Positions 42,755-52,794 of a DNA stretch of 64,000 bases are shown in pieces. Position 1 is the first letter of the stretch, and each line of letters starts with the position of its first letter. The notes beneath the pieces were generated by a model, which saw only the letters and a list, made by a program, of their open reading frames with translations, ran no database searches and was not told the DNA's origin. Made by a program: the position numbers and the translations under genes. The DNA is from an uncultured Collinsella sp. (lineage in GTDB: Bacteria; Actinomycetota; Coriobacteriia; Coriobacteriales; Coriobacteriaceae), in contig UQPI01000005.1 in assembly GCA_900542945.1 (NCBI GenBank), positions 1-64,000 on the forward strand. Direction: 5' to 3'.

Positions 42755-44740
42755 TTAGTTCTGCGAGAAGAATGGGAACTGTCGGGGATCAACCGGCGGA
42801 TGCGGCATCGGCGTGCCCTGGGGCCCACCCTGCGGTCCGCCCTGGCCGCCCATCATCTTTTCGATGGCGTCCTGGACCTCGCCCTCAAACTTTTTCATGC
42901 CCTCGTGCAGGCGGCGCTGGCCGTCCTCGGAGCGCAGTTCCTCCATCTGCTCGGGTGAAATACCCAACAGGTCACCCAGTATGCCCATCATCTCGCCACG
43001 CATGCGCTCGCTTGTATCCTCGTCGGCAAAGCGGCGCACCTCGGCGCGTGCCAGCGCATCGACCGTCATGCGTTCCTTGCCGCTCAGTCCCAGGTCGGAC
43101 CACGCGAGCATATACGGCCAGGCACGCTCGGCAAACGAACGGGCCGAGACGATCGGCGCCGTCGGCAGCTGGCGGCGAGCCGCCTCTCCCTGGCGCACGA
43201 GCATCAGCAGCAGCGAGCAAGCCTCGGACTTGCCGGTGGCCATCGGAATGTCGTCGAAGGGACGATTGCGGTCGACGTGCGCCTCGAGCGCGCCATCAAC
43301 CTCGCCCGGCTCAAGCCCGCCGAGCAGCTGCGCCGCGCGGTCGAGCATGTCGACCGGACCGTTAAGCGTCGAGAGCGCTTGCGCCAGCACGCGCTCCATG
43401 CAATCCTCCACCGCATTGAGCGTCACGAGCTCCTGCGGCACCACGGCAGACGTGCGGTTGCGTACGCGCGCCACAAACTCGAGCGTCGACAGATATACGT
43501 CGCCAAAGGGCGCATAATCGCCCTGGTAGCCACCGCAAAGCGCGGGCGCCGCCAGCGCGTACTCAGTTTTGGACAGCGGGCTCAACGCCATCGCACCCAG
43601 CTCGAGCGCCGTATCCTCCAGCATAAGGCCCAGCGTGCGCGAGCGCAGGCGCTCGGCGTCGCCCGCCGACACATCGCGGTCGAGTACGCGCGCCGCATCC
43701 GGCGCATCGCGCTCAACCGTGCGAATATGCAGGCGTTCGGCAATGGCGCGAACGGCGGCGCAGCGGGCGGCCTCGGCCTCTTCCTGTGCCGGCGTAAAGA
43801 TGCGGTTGCGGTCCAACACCAGGCCGATCACGTTGCGCGAGCCCAATGCATCGACAGCCAGCGCCGCAAGCAGAGACGACGGCAGATCGCCCTCGAGCGC
43901 CACCACGGCACGCGACGTACCATGGGCACGGGCGTTATCGCGCACAGCGAGCACCAGCGCCTGCCACAACCATTCCTCGGAGCGAAACTCGGGCAGCTCG
44001 TGGTCTTCCAAGGCATCGAGCATCACACCGCGCTGGATCTCCTGAACCAGTAGGCTCTCCTCAAAACACGGCGCCTGGGCCACCACGCGGCCGCAGTCGT
44101 CGAGCACAAACGAGCCGCCGGTATACACCGACTCGTCGTACGCACCGACCGGCGCCATGCAGGCAAACCACACGCTGCGCTTAGATGCGATCTTGCGGTA
44201 GGCTCCGCTGCGAACGGCGGCAATGGCGGCCGTCTCGCGGTCGGTCATATCAAACGCGTTGAACTGGAAATAGGCGATGAGGTCGACGCCGGTCGGCAGC
44301 ATCTCGAGCTCGCGGTCCAAGTCGAAGATCACGGCGATGCGCACGCCGTCCACGTCGAAGACCGGCGGCGCCCAACGGGCATCGCCGTTCCCACCGCGCT
44401 GCAGGGCAATACTTGCGCGCGCGGGCACCACGCGACCGTCTTTGAGCATCATATAGTCAAGCAGGGGCTGGCCCTCAAACGAAACCGCAGAGGGCACGAT
44501 GCAGATCATGTCGAGCTCTTGGATACGCTCGGCGACGCCGGTCAGACCCGTCAGCACGTCGTGCTCAAAGTCGGCAGCGCCCACCAGGCCGCCGGGCAGG
44601 GCTCCCATAAAGAGCGGAGCCGGCACGCACAGCACGCGCGCACCGCGCTCGTGGGCCAGGCGCGCCTGGTCCTCGATGCGACCGCAGATACCCTCAATAT
44701 CACCCAGGCGCATATCGATCTGTGCAAGTGCGAGCTTCAT
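42755..44740 (-). CDS. NAD synthetase (NadE)-like fusion lacking both sets of catalytic residues
   Basis: This 661-residue protein has the layout of glutamine-dependent NAD synthetase: a nitrilase-type amidase half (about residues 1-265), then an NH3-dependent synthetase half (about 280-480), plus a C-terminal extension rich in Gly/Pro/Gln. Clear homology remains: MKLALAQIDMRLGDIEG, SVYTGGSFVLDDCGRVVAQA, LLAALAVDALGS, and SKTEYALAAPALCGGYQGDY for the family NKSELAVGYxTLYGD. Yet the amidase triad is gone (Glu in FPE is Ala, Lys in DEKR is Ala, Cys in CEDxW is Asp), and the ATP-binding SGGxDS is EGDLPS. It is probably not an active NadE. A structural or regulatory role is possible. It forms no clear operon; the next gene downstream on the strand is ruvC, 294 bases away. 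Confidence 0.8.
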   Translation of the reverse strand: MKLALAQIDMRLGDIEGICGRIEDQARLAHERGARVLCVPAPLFMGALPGGLVGAADFEHDVLTGLTGVAERIQELDMICIVPSAVSFEGQPLLDYMMLKDGRVVPARASIALQRGGNGDARWAPPVFDVDGVRIAVIFDLDRELEMLPTGVDLIAYFQFNAFDMTDRETAAIAAVRSGAYRKIASKRSVWFACMAPVGAYDESVYTGGSFVLDDCGRVVAQAPCFEESLLVQEIQRGVMLDALEDHELPEFRSEEWLWQALVLAVRDNARAHGTSRAVVALEGDLPSSLLAALAVDALGSRNVIGLVLDRNRIFTPAQEEAEAARCAAVRAIAERLHIRTVERDAPDAARVLDRDVSAGDAERLRSRTLGLMLEDTALELGAMALSPLSKTEYALAAPALCGGYQGDYAPFGDVYLSTLEFVARVRNRTSAVVPQELVTLNAVEDCMERVLAQALSTLNGPVDMLDRAAQLLGGLEPGEVDGALEAHVDRNRPFDDIPMATGKSEACSLLLMLVRQGEAARRQLPTAPIVSARSFAERAWPYMLAWSDLGLSGKERMTVDALARAEVRRFADEDTSERMRGEMMGILGDLLGISPEQMEELRSEDGQRRLHEGMKKFEGEVQDAIEKMMGGQGGPQGGPQGTPMPHPPVDPRQFPFFSQN

Positions 44741-44857
44741 GGCTCAGCCCTTTCCGTCGTAAACCATCGTTGTCGTAGTAAAAGCGCCGGCCGCATGATG
44801 CAGTCGGCGCTCGCATGTGCATATGCTAGCTATGATACCCCGAGCGGGGGCGCGCTC

Positions 44858-45220
44858 CTAGAACGTCGCGGACCACAGCCCATGCAGGTTGCAATAGGCA
44901 TAGACGGTACCGGTCTTGGAGCCGCCGGCAAAAAACGTCGCGGGCTTCATGCCGGGCTCAAGGTAATGGACCTCCAGACGGCCCTCGGCCTCAAGGGCAA
45001 TCCACTCGATGTAGTGCTCGGGCACCATAGGATGCTCGACCGAGCCCACGCGCGCACGGATCACGTGACCGTCGCGCTCGCTCTCGACGACGGGCACGTG
45101 CTTCTCGTGCGCCGCGTCCTCGGTGTTCGCGGTCAGTTCTGTGCAGCCGGCAGGGGTTGCAACGTCGTTGCCAAGGGCGGCAATGAGCTTGCCGTCGGGG
45201 TCCTTAAAGAATTTCGCCAT
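44858..45220 (-). CDS. Superoxide reductase (desulfoferrodoxin-type, without the N-terminal Cys4 centre)
   Basis: This 120-residue protein has the iron site of the superoxide reductase domain: EKHVPVVE, SVEHPMVPEHYIEWI and CNLHGLWSATF, which supply four His and one Cys ligand. It reduces superoxide to peroxide without making oxygen, a typical defence in anaerobes. The first 35 residues (MAKFFKDPDGKLIAALGNDV) replace the desulforedoxin Cys4 domain of two-iron members. AAAGGAG lies before the ATG at 45220; the longer frame to 45556 has no support. It probably takes electrons from a rubredoxin encoded elsewhere. Confidence 0.92.
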   Translation of the reverse strand: MAKFFKDPDGKLIAALGNDVATPAGCTELTANTEDAAHEKHVPVVESERDGHVIRARVGSVEHPMVPEHYIEWIALEAEGRLEVHYLEPGMKPATFFAGGSKTGTVYAYCNLHGLWSATF

Positions 45221-45321
45221 GATGTTCTCCTTTGCTGATGTGCCGATGTTCTCGATTCTTCTTATGCCCAAAGGCAAGCGAACCATCCACGGCATCGCAA
45301 ATGAACACATAACGAGCGAGG

Positions 45322-48300
45322 CTAGCATCCGTCGCCGCCCAGCAGCGCCAGAACATCCTCGCGCGTGAACAGTGCCGAGGAGATGCCGTCGCCGCCGAGC
45401 ACGCTGTTGACCAGGTCGCGCTTGGACTCCTGCATCTGCATGATGCGCTCCTCGATCGTGTCCTTGGCGATGAGCTTGTACACGGTCACCGTGTGCTGCT
45501 GGCCAATACGATGCGCACGGTCGGTCGCCTGGTCCTGTGCGGCCACGTTCCACCACGGGTCGTAGTGAATGACCACGTCGGCCGCCGTCAGGTTTAGGCC
45601 CACGCCACCCGCCTTGAGCGAAATCAAAAAGACCGGAACCTCGCCCGCTTGGAACTGCGCGACCATCTTGGCGCGGCTCTCCTTGGACGAAGCGCCCGTG
45701 AGCTTAAGGAAGGCGATGTCCTCCTTGGCCAGGCGCTTGCCGATGATATCGAGCATGCCCGTAAACTGGCTGAACAACAGGATGCGATGCCCGCCGTCGA
45801 GTGCGCCGTGCACGAGCTCCATGCACGTATCGAGCTTGGCGCTCCCCGCCTTGTAATCCTCGTAGTGTAGACGCGGGTCGCAGCAGATCTGGCGCAGCTT
45901 GGTAAGCTCGGCGAGCACCTTGAGCTTGTCTTTCTTAAACTCGAATGCCTCGCGATGCTGCACCTGCTGGGCGATGCGGTCCTGGTTGGCCAGGTAGAGC
46001 TTGCGCTGCTCGCCGGTAAGCTGCGCCATGACGGTGTCCTCGATTTTCTCGGGCAGGTCGGCCACCACGTCTTCCTTAACACGGCGCAGCACAAACGGCG
46101 ACACGAGCGCCTGCAGGCGAGCGGCGCTATCGCCCTCGGCATGCTCGACAGGGCTCTCAAAGCGCTTGGCAAACGACTCGCGCGTCCCCAAAAGGCCCGG
46201 CATCAAAAAGTCGAAAATGCTCCAGAGCTCGAACAGGCGGTTTTCGATGGGCGTGCCCGTCAGGGCAAAGCGCACGCCGGCCGGCAAGCGCTTGGCGGCG
46301 CGCGCCACCTGCGTGAGCGGGTTTTTAATGTACTGGGCCTCGTCGAGCACGACGCGGGCAAAGTCCTGCTCGGCATACTCGTCGATATCGCGGCGCATGA
46401 GGTCATACGACGTCACGACCACGTTATGCTCAGCCACGCCGGCAATCTGCACGCGGCGCTGCGCCTTGGCACCCACGATAGCGCACACGTCGAGCGAAGG
46501 CGCAAAGCGCTCCAGCTCGGCAGTCCAGTTATACACGAGCGACGCAGGGCACACCACGAGCGTGGGCTTGGCGTCCCCCGCCTCCACGCGCGCCAGGATA
46601 TGCGCGATCATCTGCAGCGTTTTGCCCAGGCCCATATCGTCGGCCAAGATGCCGCCGAGGCCCAGGTGCTCGAGCGAGCCGAGCCACTGGTAGCCGTCAA
46701 CCTGATAGCCACGTAGCGTGGCCTTGAGCGAGGCGGGTACCGTAAAGTCCATCTTGCCGAGCGTATCCAAGCGCTCGACGGTGCGACGGAATGCAGCGTC
46801 GCGATCGGCTTCGAGCGCGGGCGTGCGCGCAAGCATGCTGTCGACGAACAGGGTACTCGACGCGGGAAGCGACACGCCGTCGAGCAGATCGACGGCATCG
46901 ACGCCCAGGTCCTCGGCAAGGCCAAACGCGGCGCGGGCACCCTCGTCCAGGCGTACGATGTCGCCGGACGTCAGACGCGCAAACGTCTGGTGGCGCTTGT
47001 ACGAGTCCAGATAGATGGCAAGATCTGCCGCCGAAAGACCGCTCGCGCCCAGTTCGACATCGAGCAGGTTGCTCTTGACGGTCGCGCGCACCGAAAGCTT
47101 GGGCGCAGGGCGCACCGAGATCTGGCGCAGGCGGTCGCTGAGCATGACCTCGCCCAGCTCGGACAGGGCAGACAGGCCCTCGGTCAGCAAGTGGAACAGG
47201 CTCTCGTCGTCGCGTTCCTCAAACGCCAGGCCGCCCTCGTAAAAGTCGAAATACAGGGCCGCCGTGTCCATAACGCGAAACTCTGCCACCTCGTCGCGCG
47301 GCGGCACGCCCGGGCGCCGCTCTTCGAAGGGGCTGCCCGGAGCGCCCAGGCTAAAGAGATCTGTCGACCAGTCGCCGTAGGTAACCGTAATTTTGCAGGT
47401 CACGAGCCCATCGTCGACGCCAATCGCCATAGCAAAGCTCGGCTCGGGCGCCACGGTATCGAGCGCAGCGGGCGCGGTAAGGTCGGTGTAGTCGCGCAAA
47501 ATGGGCAGCGCCATACGGCAGAACTCCCCCACCTGGTCGGCGGCGATATGGACCGGCGTGCGACAGGGCAGCAAGCGCGATAGGAACGGCGCCGCATGCT
47601 GGGCAAACGCCACATCGGTGCGGCGCGCACGGCGGGTGTCGACCAGATAGGCAACGTCGCCCGAAGCAAAGCAGTATGTATCGGCGGGCAGGCGCAGGTC
47701 ATAGCTACCACCAGCCGCCGGCGCGATTTTGGCGGCAAGCAGCGGTGGGCGCTTAGCGGATGCCTCGTCCTCCCCTTGCGGAGACAGCTCAACCGCCACG
47801 TCGTAGGCGCGATGCGTCGTCATCCCCCGCGACCAGGCGGGCTCAAAGGAGATGGTCTGGCCGCGCAGCAGGTCCAGCACATATACGATGCTATGCTCGG
47901 GCAGCGGCAACTGACGCTCGGCAACAAAACCGCTGCGGGCAAAGTCGTACGACGCCGAACGCGAGCTTGTGATGTCATCGAGATAGGCAACTGTCGTCGC
48001 AACAAGGTTGAGCAGCTTTGCCGATGTTTCGTCAAAGGCCTCAGGTGAATGGACAAACGTGAGCTTCTTGCCATAGGAGAACGTGCCGCCGCGCACGTAG
48101 GCATCGGCCATGCCGTCGATGTCCTTGACCACGTAGGACACCGATCCACAGCGAATGCGGAACTCGAGCGCCCAGCTAAAGCGGTCAGCGAACAGCGGAT
48201 TGTAGTACGGCACCAACGAGGGCTCCAACGCCGCTTTGGGGGCGTCGGGATCAACGGCACCGGCAAGCTTGCGGCGCATGCTCGCCAGCTCATCCATGCG

Positions 48301-48786
48301 CGCGTCCGAAAGATCGGAAAGCGCCGCCACAAGGCTCGGGCTCGTGGGGACGGGCGCCGGGAAGGGAAAGTTGGGGTTGACGGCCGGCGCGGCGGACGCG
48401 GCGCGCGCGGGCTGTTTCGGCTGCGCCGTAAACGTGCGAACCGGCGTGCGCAAACCTTCGACGGGCTCGGCGCCGCTGGCATCCAAATACGCCAGCGCCG
48501 TGGCAATAGCGTGCTTACACATACCGGGATAGCGGTATGCGGCGGGGCAGTCGCAGTCGTAGTCGATAACCTCGTGCTCGTCCATATCGAGCGCCACGTG
48601 CGTCTTGTACAGGTCGCCGCGCGAGCCGCGCACCGAGCCCTCGACCGTCACGTTTTTGGAGAAGCGCGAGCCGCTGTCCTCGATCGACAGCACGGCGCCG
48701 TTGAGCATGAGCGAACGCCCCTTCATAAAGGTGCCGCTCAACGCCGCCTCTTTGCGAAGCGCCTGCACAAACGTCCCCTGCGCCAT
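45322..48786 (-). CDS. SWIM zinc-finger SNF2-family helicase
   Basis: This 1154-residue protein starts with a SWIM-type zinc finger (YDCDCPAAYRYPGMCKHAIA, about residues 75-95; CxC...CxH). A long beta-rich middle region and a C-terminal SNF2 ATPase follow: GILADDMGLGKTLQMIAHIL (motif I, about 710), VVLDEAQYIKNP (motif II), ALTGTPIENRLFELWSI (motif III), FSQFTGMLDIIGKRL, and QATDRAHRIGQ (motif VI). Bacterial SNF2 proteins are DNA translocases linked to transcription recycling (RapA-like) or repair; the exact role of this SWIM type is unknown. GGAGG lies before the ATG at 48786. It follows dnaE by 28 bases on the same strand, suggesting co-transcription. Confidence 0.92.
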   Translation of the reverse strand: MAQGTFVQALRKEAALSGTFMKGRSLMLNGAVLSIEDSGSRFSKNVTVEGSVRGSRGDLYKTHVALDMDEHEVIDYDCDCPAAYRYPGMCKHAIATALAYLDASGAEPVEGLRTPVRTFTAQPKQPARAASAAPAVNPNFPFPAPVPTSPSLVAALSDLSDARMDELASMRRKLAGAVDPDAPKAALEPSLVPYYNPLFADRFSWALEFRIRCGSVSYVVKDIDGMADAYVRGGTFSYGKKLTFVHSPEAFDETSAKLLNLVATTVAYLDDITSSRSASYDFARSGFVAERQLPLPEHSIVYVLDLLRGQTISFEPAWSRGMTTHRAYDVAVELSPQGEDEASAKRPPLLAAKIAPAAGGSYDLRLPADTYCFASGDVAYLVDTRRARRTDVAFAQHAAPFLSRLLPCRTPVHIAADQVGEFCRMALPILRDYTDLTAPAALDTVAPEPSFAMAIGVDDGLVTCKITVTYGDWSTDLFSLGAPGSPFEERRPGVPPRDEVAEFRVMDTAALYFDFYEGGLAFEERDDESLFHLLTEGLSALSELGEVMLSDRLRQISVRPAPKLSVRATVKSNLLDVELGASGLSAADLAIYLDSYKRHQTFARLTSGDIVRLDEGARAAFGLAEDLGVDAVDLLDGVSLPASSTLFVDSMLARTPALEADRDAAFRRTVERLDTLGKMDFTVPASLKATLRGYQVDGYQWLGSLEHLGLGGILADDMGLGKTLQMIAHILARVEAGDAKPTLVVCPASLVYNWTAELERFAPSLDVCAIVGAKAQRRVQIAGVAEHNVVVTSYDLMRRDIDEYAEQDFARVVLDEAQYIKNPLTQVARAAKRLPAGVRFALTGTPIENRLFELWSIFDFLMPGLLGTRESFAKRFESPVEHAEGDSAARLQALVSPFVLRRVKEDVVADLPEKIEDTVMAQLTGEQRKLYLANQDRIAQQVQHREAFEFKKDKLKVLAELTKLRQICCDPRLHYEDYKAGSAKLDTCMELVHGALDGGHRILLFSQFTGMLDIIGKRLAKEDIAFLKLTGASSKESRAKMVAQFQAGEVPVFLISLKAGGVGLNLTAADVVIHYDPWWNVAAQDQATDRAHRIGQQHTVTVYKLIAKDTIEERIMQMQESKRDLVNSVLGGDGISSALFTREDVLALLGGDGC

Positions 48787-48814
48787 CACTTCCTCCAATC
48801 TCACCCGGGGTAGC

Positions 48815-51800
48815 TTAGATCACCGTCACGCGGCCCTGGTTACCCACAATGGCCTTGGCCTCGGCCAGCAGCGGAATCGAACGCGCGTTGACCTTGGCAG
48901 GTACCTCGGCACGCAGCACGCGCCCGTCCACCTGCTCGATAAAGATCTCCACGCGGTCGCCGCCCGGGTTAGCGGTGAGCACCGTGGCCAGGCGCGCCAT
49001 ATTGCCCTGGCTAAAGCGGCTGTTGGGCACCATGACCTCAAACACCTTGGGCTTGTTGTTCTCCTCGTTGAGCTCGAGCGGCACGATCTCCTGCGCGATG
49101 ATCTGGTCGCCGCGGTCCGAGCGCTCGAGCTTGCCCTTAATGCGCACAAAGGCATCGGACAGCTGCGCGCCGGTCTCGGGATCGACCTCGCCGTACAGGT
49201 ACCCCTCGGCCTCCTTGTAGGTCTTGGGGAACACGACGACGGTGGCCTCGCCTTCCATGTCCTCGAGCTGCACGATGCCCATGGGGTCACCGTTTTTGGT
49301 CACGCGCTTGGACACGCTCGAGACCATGCCGGCCCACCACAGCGCCTTGCCCTCGGGAATTTCCTGGTTGATGGTGCCGCCCGTAGGATTCTGAACTTCG
49401 TAGCCGGTGTCGATCTGCGAGAACGAGAAGTCACGCGCCTTGGCTAGTGCATACTCAAACGGGCGCAGCGGGTGGTCCGAGACATAGATGCCCAGAACCT
49501 CCTTCTCCTGACTCAACTTAAGGTGGCGGTCCCATTCCTGGCCATCCGGATCGGGCACGCTCACCTCAAAGCCCGAGCCCTCAACGTCGCCAAACATATC
49601 GAAGAACGACGTCTGGCCGCTCGCGCGATCCTTCTGGCGCTTTACCGCGGCATCGATGATGTTCTCGGGGTTGTTCTTGTCCACAAAGTGCATCATCTGG
49701 CGACGCGGATACCCCGTGGAGTCGAAGGCGCCTGCCTTGATGAGCGATTCGATCACGCGGCGGTTGGCCTGGCTCGAGTCCACGCGCTCGACAAAATCGT
49801 GCAGCGTCTTAAACGGACCGCCCGCCTCGCGCTCGGCGATAATCGCCTGCGCCACGCCGGTGCCCACGCCGCGGATGCCGGCCAGACCAAAGCGCACGCC
49901 CTCCTTGGTAGCCGTGAACTCGGTACCGGACTCATTGACATCTGGCGAAAGCACGGGGATGCCGTCGTGACGGCACGCCGAGACGTAATGAACGATCTTG
50001 TCGGTCTTGCCCGTGTAGGACGTCAGAACGGCCGCCATGTACTCGTGCGGATAGTGCGCCTTGAGCCACGCCGTCTGCATAACCAGGATGGCGTAGCCGG
50101 CGGAGTGCGACTTGTTAAAGGCGTAAGATGCGAACTCGAGAACATCGTCCCAAATCTTCTGGGCGACCTCGCGCGTGTAGTTGTTCTTGATAGCGCCGTT
50201 CATCCAGTGGTCGTAGGTGGTCTCGTCCGAGCCATCCTCCCAGTGCAGCACCGTCGACGTGAGCAGCTTGATCTTTTTCTTAGCCACAGGTTTACGGATA
50301 CGCGAGTCCGATTCGCCCTTGGAGAAGCCGCACATCTCGACGGAGATGAGCATAACCTGCTCCTGGTAGACCATGGTGCCGTAGGTTTCGCCCAGGATGT
50401 CGTCCAGGCGGTCGTCGTAGGAAACCGCCGGTTCCTTGCCGTTCATACGGTTGATGTAGGACGAGACCATGCCGGCGCCCAGCGGGCCCGGGCGGTACAG
50501 AGCGATCAATGCCACGACGTGCTTGTACTCGGTGGGCTTCATGTTCTTGATCGTGGCCGTCATGCCGGCGGACTCGACCTGAAAGACGCCGGCGGTGTGG
50601 CCGGAACCCATGAGCTTAAAGATCTCGGGGTCGTCAAAGGGAATCTCTTCCTCTTTGATGTCGATGCCGAAGTTCTTTTTGATGTTTGCCTTTGCCTTGG
50701 AGATAACAGTCAGCGTGCGCAGGCCCAAGAAGTCCATCTTGAGCAGGCCCATGTCGGCAACGGTATGGCCCTCGTACTGGGTAATCTCGACGCCGCCCTT
50801 GGTGTCGAGCTTGGTGGGCACGTGCTCGTTGACGGGGTCACGGCAGATCAGAACGGCACACGCGTGCACGCCCTCGCCACGGGTGAGGCCCTCAATCGAA
50901 AGCGCCGTGTCGATGATGCGGCGGGCGTCGTCGTCCTTTTTATAGGCCTCGGCAAAATCGGGGTTAAACAGATCCTCTTTGCCGGGTTGTTTGTCGAGCA
51001 CCTGCTTGAGCTTGACCTTGGGGTCACTCGAGACCATCTTGGACAGACGCTGGCCCATGTAGACCGGGTAGTCCAGGACGCGCGCGGCGTCGTTGATGGC
51101 CTGCTTGGCCTTGATGGTCGAGTAGGTGATGACGTGCGTGACCTTCTCGGGGCCGTAGAGCTGGCGAACGTGCTCCACGACCTCGAGGCGCCGCTCATCG
51201 TCGAAGTCCATATCGATATCGGGCATCTCGGTACGCTGCGGGGACAGGAACCTCTCGAACATCAGACCGTTCTCGAGCGGGTCGAACGCGGTGATGTTCA
51301 TGGCGTAGGCGACGATAGCGCCGGCGGCAGAACCACGGCCGGGGCCGACGCCGATGCCGTTGTCCTTGGCCCATTGCACGTACTCGGCAACGATCAAGAA
51401 GTAGGCGGCGAAGCCCTTGTCGCAGATGACCTTGTATTCGTACTCAAAGCGCTCTTTGATGTTGACGCCGCCGATCTCGCGCGTGGCCCAGTCGTCACCG
51501 TAGTGCTGGCGCAGGCCCTTCTCGCACTCGCGGCGGAACTGGCTCTCGTGCGTCTCGCCGGGATCGAGCAGCGGGAAGCGCGGCAGGATGATGGAGTCCC
51601 AGTCCAGCTCAACGTAGCACTTGTCGGCAATCTCGAGCGTGTTGTCGCAGGCCTCGGGGCAATACGGGAACATCGCCCGCATCTCCTCCTCGGTCTTCAT
51701 ATAAAACTCCGAGCCAGTCATGCGCATGCGGTTGGGGTCGTCGACCTTGGCGTTCATGCCAATGCACATGATGACGTCCTGCACGGGAGCGTCCTCGCGG

Positions 51801-52618
51801 CGCAGGTAGTGGAAGTCGTTGGTGGCGATGACCTTGACGCCTACCTGCTTGGCGATGTCGATGAGCGTGCGGTCCATCTGCTCATCGGTCAGGCCGTTGT
51901 CGGTGGTGATGCCGTGTTCCTGGATCTCGATATAAAAGTCGCCAGGTTCGAAGGTATCACGGAAGGTCTCGGCCCACTTGATGGCGCCCTCCATGTCACC
52001 GCGGTCGATGTATTTGGGAATGATGCCCGCGATGCAGGCGCTGGTGCAGATCATGCCCTTGGCGTGGCGGCGCAGGTTGTCGAGCGTCACGCGGGGCTTG
52101 TAGTAAAAGCCCTGCACGGCTGCCTCGGAGACCGTCTGCATCAGGTTGACGTAGCCCTCCTGGTCCTTGGCCAGAAGGATCATGTGGTAGAGCTCGGGCT
52201 TATGGTCGCGAGCAAGGGTCTCGTCCGGCGTAAAGTAGACCTCGCAGCCAAAGATGGGCTTGATGACCAGAGGCGGCTTGAGCTCGTCGATGTTGCCCTT
52301 CTCGTCCCACATGGCCATGTCCTTCACATACTGGGCATGCTCGCGCGGGTTTGCCTCGGGATCGGGCTCCACCAGCTCGTCACGGCGGTCCTTTTCCAAG
52401 AAGGCCTTGTCGTGGCTCCAAGTTTTATACTCGGGCGTATGGTGGTTAACGGCGTCACAGGCCAGCGCTAGGTCGGGCACGCCATACATATAGCCGTGGT
52501 CGGTAATGGCCACGGCGGGCATGCCAAGCTCAACGGCACGGTTGACCATATCCTGGATACGGGTTGCGCCGTCGAGCATGGAGAAAACGGTGTGGTTGTG
52601 CAGATGGACGAATGCCAT
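48815..52618 (-). CDS. dnaE: DNA polymerase III subunit alpha
   Basis: This 1267-residue protein has the DnaE layout. A PHP domain leads (FVHLHNHTVFSMLDGATRIQ, then metal-site His/Asp motifs to about residue 330). The polymerase core follows (GVGPGRGSAAGAIVAYAM and EMPDIDMDFDDERR with catalytic Asp residues, about 450-480; LKMDFLGLRTL with the third Asp). Tandem helix-hairpin-helix (GIRGVGTGVAQAIIAE) and an OB fold near the end complete it. It copies the chromosome as the replicative polymerase. Nothing interrupts the GRGSAAG or PDIDMDF sites where inteins are common. The start MAFVHLHNHT at 52618 matches the family. Confidence 0.97.
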   Translation of the reverse strand: MAFVHLHNHTVFSMLDGATRIQDMVNRAVELGMPAVAITDHGYMYGVPDLALACDAVNHHTPEYKTWSHDKAFLEKDRRDELVEPDPEANPREHAQYVKDMAMWDEKGNIDELKPPLVIKPIFGCEVYFTPDETLARDHKPELYHMILLAKDQEGYVNLMQTVSEAAVQGFYYKPRVTLDNLRRHAKGMICTSACIAGIIPKYIDRGDMEGAIKWAETFRDTFEPGDFYIEIQEHGITTDNGLTDEQMDRTLIDIAKQVGVKVIATNDFHYLRREDAPVQDVIMCIGMNAKVDDPNRMRMTGSEFYMKTEEEMRAMFPYCPEACDNTLEIADKCYVELDWDSIILPRFPLLDPGETHESQFRRECEKGLRQHYGDDWATREIGGVNIKERFEYEYKVICDKGFAAYFLIVAEYVQWAKDNGIGVGPGRGSAAGAIVAYAMNITAFDPLENGLMFERFLSPQRTEMPDIDMDFDDERRLEVVEHVRQLYGPEKVTHVITYSTIKAKQAINDAARVLDYPVYMGQRLSKMVSSDPKVKLKQVLDKQPGKEDLFNPDFAEAYKKDDDARRIIDTALSIEGLTRGEGVHACAVLICRDPVNEHVPTKLDTKGGVEITQYEGHTVADMGLLKMDFLGLRTLTVISKAKANIKKNFGIDIKEEEIPFDDPEIFKLMGSGHTAGVFQVESAGMTATIKNMKPTEYKHVVALIALYRPGPLGAGMVSSYINRMNGKEPAVSYDDRLDDILGETYGTMVYQEQVMLISVEMCGFSKGESDSRIRKPVAKKKIKLLTSTVLHWEDGSDETTYDHWMNGAIKNNYTREVAQKIWDDVLEFASYAFNKSHSAGYAILVMQTAWLKAHYPHEYMAAVLTSYTGKTDKIVHYVSACRHDGIPVLSPDVNESGTEFTATKEGVRFGLAGIRGVGTGVAQAIIAEREAGGPFKTLHDFVERVDSSQANRRVIESLIKAGAFDSTGYPRRQMMHFVDKNNPENIIDAAVKRQKDRASGQTSFFDMFGDVEGSGFEVSVPDPDGQEWDRHLKLSQEKEVLGIYVSDHPLRPFEYALAKARDFSFSQIDTGYEVQNPTGGTINQEIPEGKALWWAGMVSSVSKRVTKNGDPMGIVQLEDMEGEATVVVFPKTYKEAEGYLYGEVDPETGAQLSDAFVRIKGKLERSDRGDQIIAQEIVPLELNEENNKPKVFEVMVPNSRFSQGNMARLATVLTANPGGDRVEIFIEQVDGRVLRAEVPAKVNARSIPLLAEAKAIVGNQGRVTVI

Positions 52619-52719
52619 GTGATGAGCTCCGATGCGGGTTCGTGTTCTGACTGAACGATTTTACCCCACGGCGCGGACAGCACCCGAACCTAGCCAAACC
52701 AACACGGCTCCTCTTGCAG

Positions 52720-52782
52720 TTGCGATGAAATGCGGACTGTTAGGCAGCTTTTTTGGCCAAAACAGTCCGTATTCCACCGCAA
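52720..52782. repeat. Long 22-bp imperfect hairpin between addA and dnaE
   Basis: 52720-52741 (TTGCGATGAAATGCGGACTG...) and 52761-52782 (...CGTATTCCACCGCAA) are inverted repeats with a few mismatches and a 19-nt loop that contains TTTTTTGG. It sits just 3' of addA and may terminate it on the minus strand, though no T-run follows the stem there. Confidence 0.6.
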
Positions 52783-52794
52783 GTTATCTGAGGG

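Noticed and set aside
49472..52471. 999-codon plus-strand frame opposite dnaE
   Set aside because: Antisense shadow caused by GC-rich codon bias; dnaE motifs are complete on the minus strand.
48815..52618. Intein in dnaE
   Set aside because: The usual insertion points (GRGSAAG, PDIDMDF) are continuous and the length is normal.
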